Shown: positions 53,413 through 64,000 of the stretch, piece by piece
Position numbering within the stretch: the stretch's first letter is position 1
How the letters are laid out: every line of letters begins with the position of its first letter
Origin: Batillaria attramentaria
Taxonomy: Eukaryota > Mollusca > Gastropoda > Batillariidae
Length of the DNA stretch: 64,000 nt
Direction: 5' to 3'
NCBI GenBank assembly: GCA_018292915.2
Contig: JACVVK020000014.1
Coordinates: 637,501 to 701,500, forward strand
Notes under the pieces: generated by a model
Seen by the model: the letters and a program-made list of their open reading frames with translations, nothing else
Told to the model about the DNA's origin: nothing
The model's database searches: none
Program-made: the position numbers and the translations under genes

Positions 53413-56400
53413 AGATGATGATGATGAAAAAGAAGACGAGGCTATCCTCTAGCACGTCCTTGCAAACCCTCCCAGCGTTGTTTGGCCCGCGAATGGCGTT
53501 TTCGCCACAGGCGGACAATGTAGCAGCCAAACAGATAATCAAAGTGGAGCTTCCCCCCTCCCTCCACTTCACCCCCTCCCCCCCCCCCCGAAAAAAAAAA
53601 TCAAATAAGTGGCATGTTTCCTGACTGCAAACTGATGCAAGTGCATTTCACAAAATCATTTCTGTGGTGAAAAAGTAGGCATTTCTGAGTAAATTTCAAG
53701 TAGGCCTACACCGCTTTAGAACAATCTACTCAAATAAATAAAATAAACAGCTAAATGAATGGATAAATAAATAAAAGCACCAAAATTACAGACCTTACAA
53801 TACGGCTTAATATTTTTTAAAAATAGTTTATGAAATAGTCGTGCCAAGCACAAAGGGTATGACTAAGATTTGCGCTTGTTAAGAAATTAACAGTCCGCGA
53901 ATCTGTTCAGATTGGCGATGCTGGAAAACACACAAAAGACTCATTTGCAAGGTTGACAACAACCAGAACAAAAGTCGCATACGAATAAAAAAAAACTGAA
54001 TAATTATAGAGGCAAATAGAGGCATTGAGGGAATGCATGTCTCCGTTGATTATATCGCCCAGTAAGCAATGAATATGGTTTCTTTCGAATCTGTGGAAAA
54101 GACGATTGCTCAATTCTCTGGTGTGTATTTACTATTAGTCTATGGTACAGTTTATATAATGCCTCTGTAATTTCCATGACATGTGAATGTTTTGTTGTAA
54201 ATGTGAATAATCTGGCTATTTTCGTAGACACACCAAAGACCAGTTGTATGTATTATGATTATGGAATTGTACAGTAATGTAAGTTGTGTATTAATTGTGG
54301 TGATTATTTTACTTACATTTTGATCACATGTGGAAGTAAACAGTGCTTGATTAAAAAAAAAAAACTGAATAATTAAGAAACTGGATTTCCATTGCAAATC
54401 AGAAAAATCGCGCAAATAAGTTTTATGCTCAGCCCTTATGTCCAGTTCAACGTAAAAAAAAAAGAAAAAAAAAAAGAAAAGTATCACGTGTTAGAAGTTC
54501 TCAAAAACGTGCACTAACACAACATAACTGCATCACCGCACCGCTGTTTCTGAACATGCAAGTGACGCGCGCGATGTGGAAGATTTTGTAGGTTATGGAA
54601 AACGAAACGAATAAGAAGGAAGCCAACCATCAAATACCATGTGTTGACCCTCATCCCAAATTCTCTACAAAATATGAGGAAGAAAACAGCAAAAGCGAAA
54701 AGACACACAACAAAATTAATAACCTATACAGGGGAAGCCAGCAACTCATATCAGATACACAATATGTCCAAGGCGCGCACAGTTTGAAAGAAAGAATGAA
54801 AAAGGCAAAAAAAAAAAAAAAAAAAAAGGCGTGGGCGATATATTGAAATTTTCAGGCAAAAGATGGCGATTTGACGCGAAAAGGTGTACTCGTTCAACCG
54901 GGGGCATTTGCAAGACGTATTTATGTGAACAGAAAACAAAGTGAACAATGACACAAGCGAAGAAGACGAAAAGATGAAAAAAGCAAACCCCCCTAAAGGT
55001 GTACTGGCTCAACCATGTCAGAGTGTCGAGTCCGACAATGCATCGCAGGCCTGGTAGAGAAAAGACTTAGGATCGATCAATCTCTACCTTTTAACCCAAT
55101 GCCGCTTGGATTGCCGCCTGTGTAAACGGTCAATAAAAAGAATTAACTCGATACAGGGCTCTGACAGTCTTTTGTGCTTCTATTTACTCGCGAACTCGGC
55201 TCCGCAATATTGACTCTCTCGGCTCCGCTACGCACACCCCGTCTCCCCCACCTCCCCTCCCCTCAGCTCCTCCACACACTGATTATTCTTCCCTCGCCCC
55301 CTCCCGTCCCGTCCCTCTCCCCGTAGGCTACAATCGCTTTGGCGAAGTAATTTAATTTCTCTGCCTTGTTGTTTCGTGGCAAGTTCGTTTACCGTTTATT
55401 TTTTTCTGATTGATAACCGGCGACAGAACGCGCGGTACGCTTCCAACCACCGCTCCCCGATTCCGCTGTGCGCAAAATAACCGCTGTGGCTTTCATTAGT
55501 TTGTGGCTTAGTGTTTGCCTGTACGCTGATTTTGTTTGTGGAGAGAGGCCCTCTTGTGGGACACAAAGACTGTATTCTGGGCGCCAGAAATGTGGTCAAT
55601 AAGGTCTGAATGGGACTAGATTTCTATAAAATCAACCACGGTTGAAGTATTGTCATTGTCTCGATAGTTTTAAAGCAGAGTGCTCGAAGTTCGGTTGTTG
55701 AAATTAAGTGGAAAGTTCTCACCTCAGAAGCATGCCGAACAATAAACCCTTTAGTTTGGGGAAAGAACTATTTCAGCTTAAGAGATTATTATCATAATAT
55801 CATTATTATTGCATATTATCAGAACCATTCAGTGTGTTACAAACGTGATTATAAACGTGATTGTTTGTTAAATGTACTAAACAAACCAGTCTTTCAAACA
55901 TACGATTTTTGTTTTCACCGACTAAAATTGAAAACATTTGCTAATGGCTATTTTGCATAAAGGCAAAATTAAAACCAAAAACTCTAATGTTTTACAAAAA
56001 AAATAATTTAACAAGATACGTATATCTTTTCTTTTGTCCTTTCACCATAGCGAAAACCGAGCGCCCGAACCGACGCAAGCATACAAAAAGATACGGATGT
56101 GATCATCTGTGTCCACTTTTAGACTAAATCAACTTTGAATTAAAACGCACTCTCGTCATTTAAGTTGCTCGTAATCATCGTGTTTCGTAGTGCTGCATAT
56201 CACTAAAAGTCTCTGCCCGGTGATTTTTTTTTTTCTCGCCATCATGATGCGACGTTCACGTCACCCATTCCCCTCGTAACCAAAATCTCGACACACCCAC
56301 GCACCTTCTGTGTCTTTATGTTGCTAAGCCCCAGTTTCCCAAGCCCCCTTCACAACGTATTTCTTGCCTTTGATTGCCACGTACGGGTTCCTATTAATTT

Positions 56401-56828
56401 CCATTATTAGTAACCGTGACAGTGTCAGTATTAGTTTGTTGGTAACAGCAGGACGGAACGCAGTTGGTCTGGACGTGTACATAAGCACACGTCAGAAGAC
56501 ACAAAAGGCAGAACCACTTTGAAGTTCAACTCAGTTCAGTTCAGGCAAAAAAAAAAGATATCTTAAGAAACCGCGAATGGAGAGGTGTGGCAACAGACAT
56601 CATTCTGCTCTTGGTAACAGACTTTGGACAGAGGAACACCCACTTCAACACGAACGTTCTAAATATAGAAACATTTCTTGACACCCAAATGCCGTTGTCC
56701 GGTGATTTTTCGAGGACTAAAGGGCACACTTCTGTCGTCATGCACCCTTAGGCAGAAGAACCCAGTCCACCACCACCAGACTTTTGCAATCATTCGATTT
56801 CAAAATTGGACAGATTCCCTGTCATTAA
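53412..56828. other. 3.4 kb with no recognised gene
   Basis: Mostly unique AT-rich sequence. A pyrimidine-rich patch at 55230-55325 (CCTCCCCTCCCCTC) and A runs at 54812 and 54467 are the only features. No conserved exon seen. Confidence 0.5.
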
Positions 56829-57003
56829 GGGGAGTCGGGCTAGTTGAGCGGTAGAGCGTTGTTGGACTTTCAATGCCCAGGTCGTCAGTTCGAATCCCGG
56901 TTGGGGCCAAATATGTGTGCTGGCTTTTTTCTCGTTGTCATGTCTTTGATACCGCCCATGTTTGGTGGAAAAGGACGTTAAACTATCAAAAAACCACCCA
57001 TCC
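56829..57003 (+). mobile_element. SINE, diverged
   Basis: GGGGAGTCGGGCTAGTTGAG head with GTTCGAATCCCGGTTGGG box B, body, and an AAAAACCACCCATCC tail. The flanks CTGTCATT and CTGACATT are an imperfect TSD. Confidence 0.85.
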
Positions 57004-57410
57004 TGCCTGACATTCGCGAGACCTGCCCTGCCCCGGGTACTTGAAGTCCAGACGCGAGACGACACCATGCCCGCAGTAGTTCCAGAACAGCATGCGGCAG
57101 CAAGCGCTTGGCTTGGCTGTAGTCAGTGGTGAATCATGGTGACTCTGGCAGGCCGGAGCTGGAAGCAGCAAGCGGTAAATAAGGCGACACTTTGACACTC
57201 GATCCATCCACCTCTGTGCCGGTCCCCCCGCGCGCCCCGTACTTCGATCCCAGGGCCGATAACGCTGAGAGCAAAACTGTCACAAGAGTTATGTGTCCCT
57301 GGTGATGATCGATGGCAGGGGGACTAGGAACAATGTAATGCTTCAACTCGGTTCGGACTTTCCGCAAAGCAGAAGCGGGGGCTGGGGTTGGTGCTGACGA
57401 CGGAATGTAC
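57004..57410 (-). other. GC-rich island of unknown role, possible coding exon
   Basis: About 400 bp that is clearly richer in G+C and CpG than its surroundings and is not one of the window's repeats. Minus-strand frames are fairly open: 57207-56986 includes KPSACCRMLFWNYCGHG, and 57460-57134 includes a hydrophobic stretch ITLVTVLLSALSALG. These lie in different frames and I recognise no protein. It could be an exon with indels, a CpG-rich promoter of Irx, or neither. Confidence 0.25.
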
Positions 57411-57455
57411 ATGGCAAAGATTTTTTTTTTTTTTTTTTGGACCAGTTTGTGGGGT

Positions 57456-57602
57456 GGCAATTTTTGGTTGGTTGTTTAGGAATTTAACGTCTCTTTCCTC
57501 AACACTGATAAGGGTGATATATAAAAACAGGACAAAGTGTGAAAAGCCAGCAGAACATTTTGGCTCTCAGCCAGGATTCGAACTCACGACCGAACATTGA
57601 CT
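57456..57602 (-). mobile_element. Old, diverged SINE
   Basis: GGTTGGTTGTTTAGGAATTT, AACGTCTCTTTCCTCAACAC, GGTGATAT.TAAAA, AAAAGCCAGCA and CAGGATTCGAACTCACGACC, in minus-strand order. Confidence 0.8.
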
Positions 57603-60086
57603 TGTCAGTGGCGAGTTAAGTTCACAATTAAAACTGCAATGCAGTTTGTTAAAAAGTTTGGAATAAAAGTATTTTGAATGGTGAATACTTAAATTGTAAG
57701 GTATCAGGAAAGAAAAGTGAGTTGTACGAAGAGTTTTAGACCAAGTTCATTTATTAAGAAGTTTGAAAGAATGGAATTTAAAATTTTCTTTCAGAATAAC
57801 TATGTTTAAATTAATTTTTGGGGATGACTAAAAATGTACTTCATAGAGTCATGGAGCTAGCTATACTGGTATCCCCAACGGATGCTGTGTGTGTCCTGCT
57901 CATTTTGCAAAATAAAACTCCCGGTGAAATTGTGGTTTTGTATTCATAACATGTTTGCAATCAACACGAGAACTCGTCAGGGTGGACGTGAAGTTGGCAA
58001 TCTTTCTGTCCAACCAATGGCGCTTTTTCCGCATAATGTGATACGGTAAGTAGTAATAAATTAGCCTCTTACTGGCTGCTCTGGATTCGAGGTCGATTAT
58101 TATTATTATTATGTCGCCATACAACCTAACCTACTCCGCACTAAACAACGTGATATATTTATTTGCGCTGTAGAGTGTAATAATGTTTACCCGTCAACGT
58201 TTGACTCATCCCGGAATTGTTGTGAAAACCCCTGTAGGTAAAAGTCTTGTCTTCCTAACAGCAGTAACACAAACACAGTTTTCTGGGGGAGAAACAGGTC
58301 GACTTACCTACATCCTAAATCACCAACCAGGCGGCAAAGGCTGTCTACACGGTACGCCACTGCATGCACCACCATAAACCAGAGTAGCCACATGATGTAA
58401 AGCCCGAGTATGCTCACGAGGCCGCCCCAAGATAATCTGATTACTACAGGAAGTCAGCAAGCCGAAGCAAGAGTGCTGCCGCAAGTCGTGATAAGAAAAT
58501 TTATCAAACCCTAGAGGTCTGGATATCGAAATTTATGCTACCCAAGCACGTTTGACAGTTATAGTTACTGTTACATCAGAGTGGTATGGTTGTGAAGGTG
58601 CTGACCTTACTCGAACTTGAAGAAGGTTAGTAACTGTGATGTGAAATCGACAAAATAACAATAAATATTTTAATCTAGTTTAAATTGATTTTGCGAGAGG
58701 AATGTTATGATATACGAGACGGCAGCTGACTGGTTGTTCTCCCAGAGACGCGGTTTAGGATTATGGTAATGATACGACAAACCTCCGGATGCAAGCTTCA
58801 CAACAGACAGACAAGTTGAAAATTCAAAATGGCATGCTTTTTTTTCTAAGATAAAAATTACAGTACCGCAAGGCACGTACAGAACAAACGTGCCTTATTT
58901 ACCATTGGCTTTCCTACCTTACAGAGCTGTTCTAAGGTTCGACGATGTATAAATGGTCATTTTTTAATCGTTATTCTTTACTATTGTATTTTACAATTTT
59001 TAAACAAGCAAGACGAAAGAAAGAACACGAACTTATTCTACATACACTGTAATTAATTTCTGCCAAGAACAACAGAGAATAATTATGTCTGGCTGCTTCA
59101 AGGATATTATGGGTGGTTTCATTCTCAGGGAAATTACTGCGTTTTAGGGGGCATGCCTGGTATTGTGCTTGTTAGAAATGAAGAGTGAGGTGGCACTTCA
59201 TCAAAACACAAAAATTTGGAAAATCTGTTACGAACCCACCCAGTGTTAATTGTTCTCACTTTTTGTCCAGTATATCCTTCCCTTTCCGTCTTCCCCAAGA
59301 TTTTCAAACATAAAGTGAAGAAAGCAGACAATGCAGTCAAAGCGCCATCATCTCTCTCGTTGAAGAGCAGCGAAGAATAGAAGGTTCTAGAAGATTATTT
59401 CTGCCTTGCATTTTAAGTATGCACCCAATAAAAATTGAAATACCTTTTACTTTGCATTTATTTTTCTAAGATTTTCAAATATAAAGTGACGAAGGTGAGC
59501 AGACAGTGCCATCAAGATGTCAAAAAGTACTCTCCGCTTTCAGGACCCCCGTGTATCCAGCGCCTATCTAAGGGGGTGGCAGCCCGCACTTAAGGTCCCC
59601 TCCCCCACTTCAATTAGTCGCCAATTTACGGCGATCAGATCTCCACTGCACTCTACGGCCAGTTACCCGATGCCGATCATCGGAAGCTGAGGGCTGAAGA
59701 GACTTTGGCACGTGTGGGAAAACAGATACCCGCAAGCATGGGGGCGAGGGGAGGGGGTGGACGCTACTGCTGGGATTTATCTCCCTTTCTTGCATTTTTT
59801 TGATAGTTTTATTTTTCGCGCCTCTTCGTTCTGGGGAGTTTAGCCGTAGCGTTATCGCAATTTCTCATAATTTTGCCACTTTAGCTAAAGCCCTTGTGCC
59901 GAAGTTTTATCGGTTTTCGACCCTTTGGCTCAAAATCCGGAATTGCTCTGTGTGTATTACCGAAGTGGACGTGAACGTGTGGGAGTGTGCCGGAAAAATA
60001 AGTTAAGCGCAATTTCTTGGTCGTAAAAAAAAAGAAGAAGAAGATAATGATGAAGCCAAGAAACGGACAGTTCTTCTGTTTGGAGT

Positions 60087-60088
<2 letters not shown>
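57603..60088. other. 2.5 kb with no recognised gene
   Basis: Unique AT-rich sequence. Related TTTTCAAA.ATAAAGTGA.GAA blocks occur near 59302 and 59472. Short ORFs lack motifs. Confidence 0.5.

Positions 60089-60144
<56 letters not shown>
60089..60144. repeat. (CA)n microsatellite
   Basis: About 28 CA units. Confidence 0.97.
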
Positions 60145-60146
<2 letters not shown>

Positions 60147-60283
60147 CGAAAACCACTGACAATGAAAGTCCTGATATTCAATGGGGGAAATTGTGAGTGA
60201 ACAATACACGTCGGTCTTCAGTACCTAAAGCAGCCGGTACGTAGAAAGTGTTCGTGCAAAACATGTGGAGTCAGTTAGTATGG

Positions 60284-60483
60284 GGAGAAAAGAACAAGGG
60301 TGGGTGGGTGTTTGGGGTTTAACGTCCTTTTCCACCACATACGGGTGATATCAAAGACGGGGCAACGATGAAAAAGCCAGACAAAATATTTGGCCGCAGC
60401 CGGGATACGAACTCACGACCCGAGCATTGGAAGTCCAAACGCTCTACCATTCGGCCACCCCGGCTCCCCGGAGAAAAGAACAA
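60284..60483 (-). mobile_element. SINE (60298-60469) with 14-bp TSD
   Basis: GGAGAAAAGAACAA at 60284-60297 and 60470-60483, an exact match. Complete copy. Confidence 0.95.
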
Positions 60484-60687
60484 AATCTGTCAGAGCTAAG
60501 TCGTAATATTTTACAACAAGCAGTACATTCGACTTGTTTGATTTATAATTACGACCTCACTTACAAAATAAATGCATACATAAATGAAACAAGGATAGTT
60601 GTCTCCACAGATTTATTCCTTTAATAAAATAATGCATTTCCACAACCAAATTTAGCTTTGAACCAAAACGTATGAATGTATTAAAAG

Positions 60688-60690
<3 letters not shown>

Positions 60691-60751
<61 letters not shown>
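60691..60751. repeat. (CT)n microsatellite
   Basis: About 30 CT units. Confidence 0.97.
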
Positions 60752-60753
<2 letters not shown>

Positions 60754-61564
60754 TCTGCCATTCAGCCGAACTGGAAATTTAATGGAAGTGAATGTATGAC
60801 AAAACCCTGTGTGCTATAGCACAACAACAACAAAAATAAATAAATAAATAAATAAAAATAAGAGAAAGAGTTTTGTTTTTTTTCTGGTGAAAATTGCCAC
60901 GCCTTATGCTGGCAATTCCATTAAAAGCTGCTTGTGCGAAAATTCCCTAAGTGACACCCATACAGCCAGAAATACTTCACCCGTGGGATAGCAGAGCTAT
61001 TATATGGAAGCAGCTACCAGACTCATTCTCCCTACGAGCACGAGTCATTTTAACTCCTTGTAACCGATACCATTGTTGAGCATTTGCATCTCCTGGTTTT
61101 AGCCAGGCTGGGTCGATAATTCAAACAGAGCTGTGTTCCCCATGGACAACCAGAAAGAGAAATTAAGCAAAAATGCACCACCGTATCTATGATGCAGACA
61201 AATGATTTTTAGGTTTGCAATGCGCGGATTTAACCGAACACAAAACCGCTCTTTTTGTTTGTTTTCTCAGACGAGACAAAGGCGCAAAACTGTCTCCCTT
61301 TCTTTCTCTGGGAATGTCTGCCAATGAGACTTTTATACTGTACATACAGGCCTGTGAGTGTTTTGTTCCATGGAAATGCATCTATACTAAATAAAGCGCA
61401 GAACGCAAAAATTGTGCCAAATTTATGATGTTTTGCAGCTATCAACACCACAAGTCTGTGCTGGAAATGAATAATAATGCACTTAACAACACATTCAGTG
61501 TAAGTGGATGTAGTGTTAAACGTTGGAATGATTCTAGATAAGAGGCCCATGCCATCTCTTTCAA
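60752..61564. other. No recognised feature
   Basis: Unique sequence with (AAAT)n near 60833-60860. Confidence 0.5.
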
Positions 61565-61565
61565 A

Positions 61566-61578
61566 ACACACACACACA

Positions 61579-61632
<54 letters not shown>

Positions 61633-61648
61633 ACATCTGGCATTATTA

Positions 61649-61689
<41 letters not shown>
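61566..61689. repeat. (CA)n then (CT)n
   Basis: CA tract to 61630 with one CACCAC interruption, and CT tract from 61650 to 61689. Confidence 0.96.
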
Positions 61690-61691
<2 letters not shown>

Positions 61692-62152
61692 GCATTATTT
61701 ATTCATCATTACTATTATTATGTATTCATCTATTTATTTATTTGTTTATTATTAATTTAACTGACTAATTCATATATTTTTTTCCAATATCCTATTCTTC
61801 CAGTGAGTCCATATTTGTGCTTGACATATTTATCCGTAATGAGTCATGAATTATAATTTTGCAGGACGTCGTATTTAAAGCGAAACCAACTAAACGTATT
61901 AGCCAATTAGCAATAACTCCGCCATTAAGCCACTTTACAGTTTAACAGCCATATCAGTTGTCTGTCCTGAAGAAGATGACCGTTTTCTATTCTACAGTAT
62001 TTATATGTTTAAAAAAAAAACATTTGAAGCAATAAGAATGAATTATTGAAATTCATTGTATTAATGGTCAATCTGTCTGTCTGTCTATGTGTGTGCTCGC
62101 GTGTCAGTGCGTTTGTGTCTACACTTATGCTTGTATGAATCAAGAGAATCAG

Positions 62153-62345
62153 TCACTGTAATGGGGAGGCGGGATAGCCGAATGGTAGACCGTTTGACTT
62201 TCAATGCCCGGGTCGTGAGTTCGAGTCCCGGCTGGAGCCAAATATTTGCGCCTGCTTTTTGGTCGTTGTCCAGTCTTTCTTATCATCCATACGTGATGGA
62301 AATAGACGTTAAACTCCCAAACACCCACCCACTCATTCACTTTAA
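62153..62345 (+). mobile_element. SINE (62162-62336) with imperfect 9-bp TSD
   Basis: TCACTGTAA at 62153-62161 and TCACTTTAA at 62337-62345. Complete but somewhat diverged copy. Confidence 0.85.
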
Positions 62346-62640
62346 GATGAAAGAAATCTCAGACAAGATACAAAAAAAAAAAGACACGGAGGTGTGAAAA
62401 CGAACCACCACATTACACGGCCTAATTGTGTCGATTGGGGTCAGGCAATCAATAGTTACTGAGAGGCAAAGACCCAGGGTCTAGTCACGGAATGATTACA
62501 CCTGAGTCAGATAGCTATATATTGTGACACTGAGGTCAATGATAGGAAATCAGTTTCTGTCTCGCGGTGTTGATAACTGTTATTGTCGAGACGCGAGAGT
62601 AGGGTCCTTTTATTCGAGGCGTCGTTATTGTGTGTGGTGC

Positions 62641-62860
62641 GGAGAGAGAGAGAGAGAGAGAGGGGGGGTGGGTGTTTGGGGGTTTAACGTCCTTTTCCAC
62701 CACATACGGGTGATATCAAAGACGGGGCAACGATGAAAAAGCCAGCACAAATATTTGGCCCCAGCCGGGATACGAACTGAACTCACGACGAGCATTGAGA
62801 GTCCAACGCTCTACCATTCGGCCACCCCGGCTCCCGAGAGAGAGACTGAGAGAGAGAGAG
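62641..62860 (-). mobile_element. SINE (about 62665-62835) inserted in a (GA)n tract
   Basis: Complete minus-strand copy with AACTGAACTCACGACGAGCA, a local duplication and small deletion in box B. GA repeats on both sides serve as, or hide, the TSD. Confidence 0.9.
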
Positions 62861-62911
62861 AGGTTGTCCTTTCTGAAGGACACAGTCTTGTATAAACCTA
62901 CTATGTCAGCA

Positions 62912-63198
62912 ATTGTCCGAGTGCTGCCTGTATTAGTATGTACTCTTGACGAATTGTCCGAGTGCTGCCTGTATTAGTATGTACTCTTGACGAATTGTCC
63001 GAGTGCTGCCTGTATTAGTATGTACTCTTGACGAATTGTCCGAGTGCTGCCTGTATTAGTATGTACTCTTGACGAATTGTCCGAGTGCTGCCTGTATTAG
63101 TATGTACTCTTGACGAATTGTCCGAGTGCTGCCTGTATTAGTATGTACTCTTGACGAATTGTCCGAGTGCTGCCTGTATTAGTATGTACTCTTGACGA
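62912..63198 (+). repeat. Perfect 41-bp minisatellite, seven copies
   Basis: The unit ATTGTCCGAGTGCTGCCTGT + ATTAGTATGTACTCTTGACGA repeats seven times with no visible difference (starts 62912, 62953, 62994, 63035, 63076, 63117, 63158). Identity of all copies implies very recent expansion. Confidence 0.97.
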
Positions 63199-64000
63199 AA
63201 TTTTCAAATAACTTGACTGAGGTGAGCAATCCATAATTATCATTAGGCACTTAACGCTTACACTGTACTACAAGTCCAAAACGAATTTCAAAGCAACACA
63301 ACCAAAGATAACATAACGACAGTGACAATGAAAACGACCACTAAATCATGGCACAAAACCCTGTGAGTTTTCTTTGCTTGTTTTGTTCTTCAGCAGACAC
63401 CACCACTCCAATCAACAACCAATTTTGCGTGTAAATAGACGGTACCAGTCATTGTTTATGTATTACACCTTTTGTTTATTCTCTTCGATGATCTGTTAAG
63501 CTGGCTTCTAATCTTATGCGGCTTTTCAGTGTAGCCGACACAAATCAGTCTCACAGGGCACGTGTTCCACCCAGAGGCACCAGAAAAAAAGTGCCAGTAA
63601 TAAGCCACATTCACTCTTTTCCAAAATATGATTATTGGTAGGGGCAGAGAGGGACAGACAGACAGACAGACTGACTGACTGACAGACAGGTATATTAAAG
63701 AAATTATGATTTAAAACTGAACCTGTGAAACAGCAAGAAAAGCACTGCATAGGGTTAACGGTGGTGATAATAATAATAATAATAAGCTTCTTCATGGCTT
63801 GTTTTGTCCAGATCGACCCACCCCACTTCCGGCATATACACAATTTTGCGAGCCAAAGGACGGCAACAGTAGCTGTTTATTTGTTTTATTTTGTTTTTGC
63901 TTTGTTGTTTTCTTAATTGCTTTTTGTTGTTGTTTTCTTAATCGTTGTTATTGTTATTGTTGTTTTTGTTTCTTGATAAATCAGCATTGTAGCAATCCTG
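63199..64000. other. No recognised gene; (GACA)n and (AAT)n tracts
   Basis: (GACA/GACT)n at 63654-63688, (AAT)n at 63769-63784, (GTT)n-rich end from 63900. Nothing coding is recognised. Confidence 0.5.

Noticed and set aside
54812..54829. Poly-A run as the tail of a processed gene copy
   Set aside because: No coding sequence recognisable as a retrocopy precedes it, and no TSD was found.
62912..63198. CRISPR-like array
   Set aside because: The repeats are directly contiguous with no unique spacers, and the genome is clearly eukaryotic. The same holds for the 46-bp array at 1-357.

Overview
This window is animal nuclear DNA, most likely from a mollusc (a gastropod would fit; the species cannot be read from the sequence). 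The signs are one homeobox gene with exons hundreds of bases long and introns of 7-9 kb, many (CA/TG)n, (GA/CT)n and mononucleotide runs, and dispersed SINEs, MITEs and LTR elements. There is no bacterial gene organisation.

The only cellular gene I can support is an Iroquois-class (Irx) TALE homeobox gene on the minus strand. Four coding exons are visible, in gene order: 46805-46492 (N-terminal CCEGGR / CSCQY region), 39092-38980 (YDLK to YPY linker), 30381-29996 (homeodomain and acidic tail) and 20616-19702 (Gln/Pro/His-rich C terminus with PKIWSLA, ending in a stop). The splice sites and codon phases agree with each other. The reading frame is broken by three apparent one-base losses, one in the first visible exon and two in the last, which look like consensus errors in the assembly. 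The start-codon exon was not found and probably lies beyond 64000 or in a short unrecognised exon.

About 390 bp beyond the Irx stop codon, in the opposite orientation, is a complete LTR retrotransposon (12783-19311). It has two 1.8-kb LTRs, a 4-bp target duplication, a primer site resembling the 3' end of a serine tRNA, a degenerate gag with two separate zinc knuckles, and a C-terminal LRRSARI motif like the end of Ty3/gypsy pol. Protease, reverse transcriptase, RNase H and integrase are absent, so it is a non-autonomous gag-type element.

By region: 1-12.6 kb is intergenic and repeat-rich (46-bp satellite, solo LTR, 180-bp repeat units, SINEs, microsatellites). 12.8-19.3 kb is the retrotransposon. 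19.7-46.8 kb is Irx, whose introns hold a 204-bp fold-back next to an acceptor, two copies of a 307-bp MITE (one carrying a nested SINE), a 391-bp MITE, a 45-bp minisatellite with three-unit periodicity, and very long TG/TC tracts. 46.8-64 kb is the 5' intron or flank of Irx, with more SINEs, a GC-rich island at 57.0-57.4 kb that remains unexplained, and a perfect 41-bp minisatellite. A tRNA-headed SINE with a CACCC-rich tail occurs about 21 times across the window, and at least eleven copies have clear target-site duplications.
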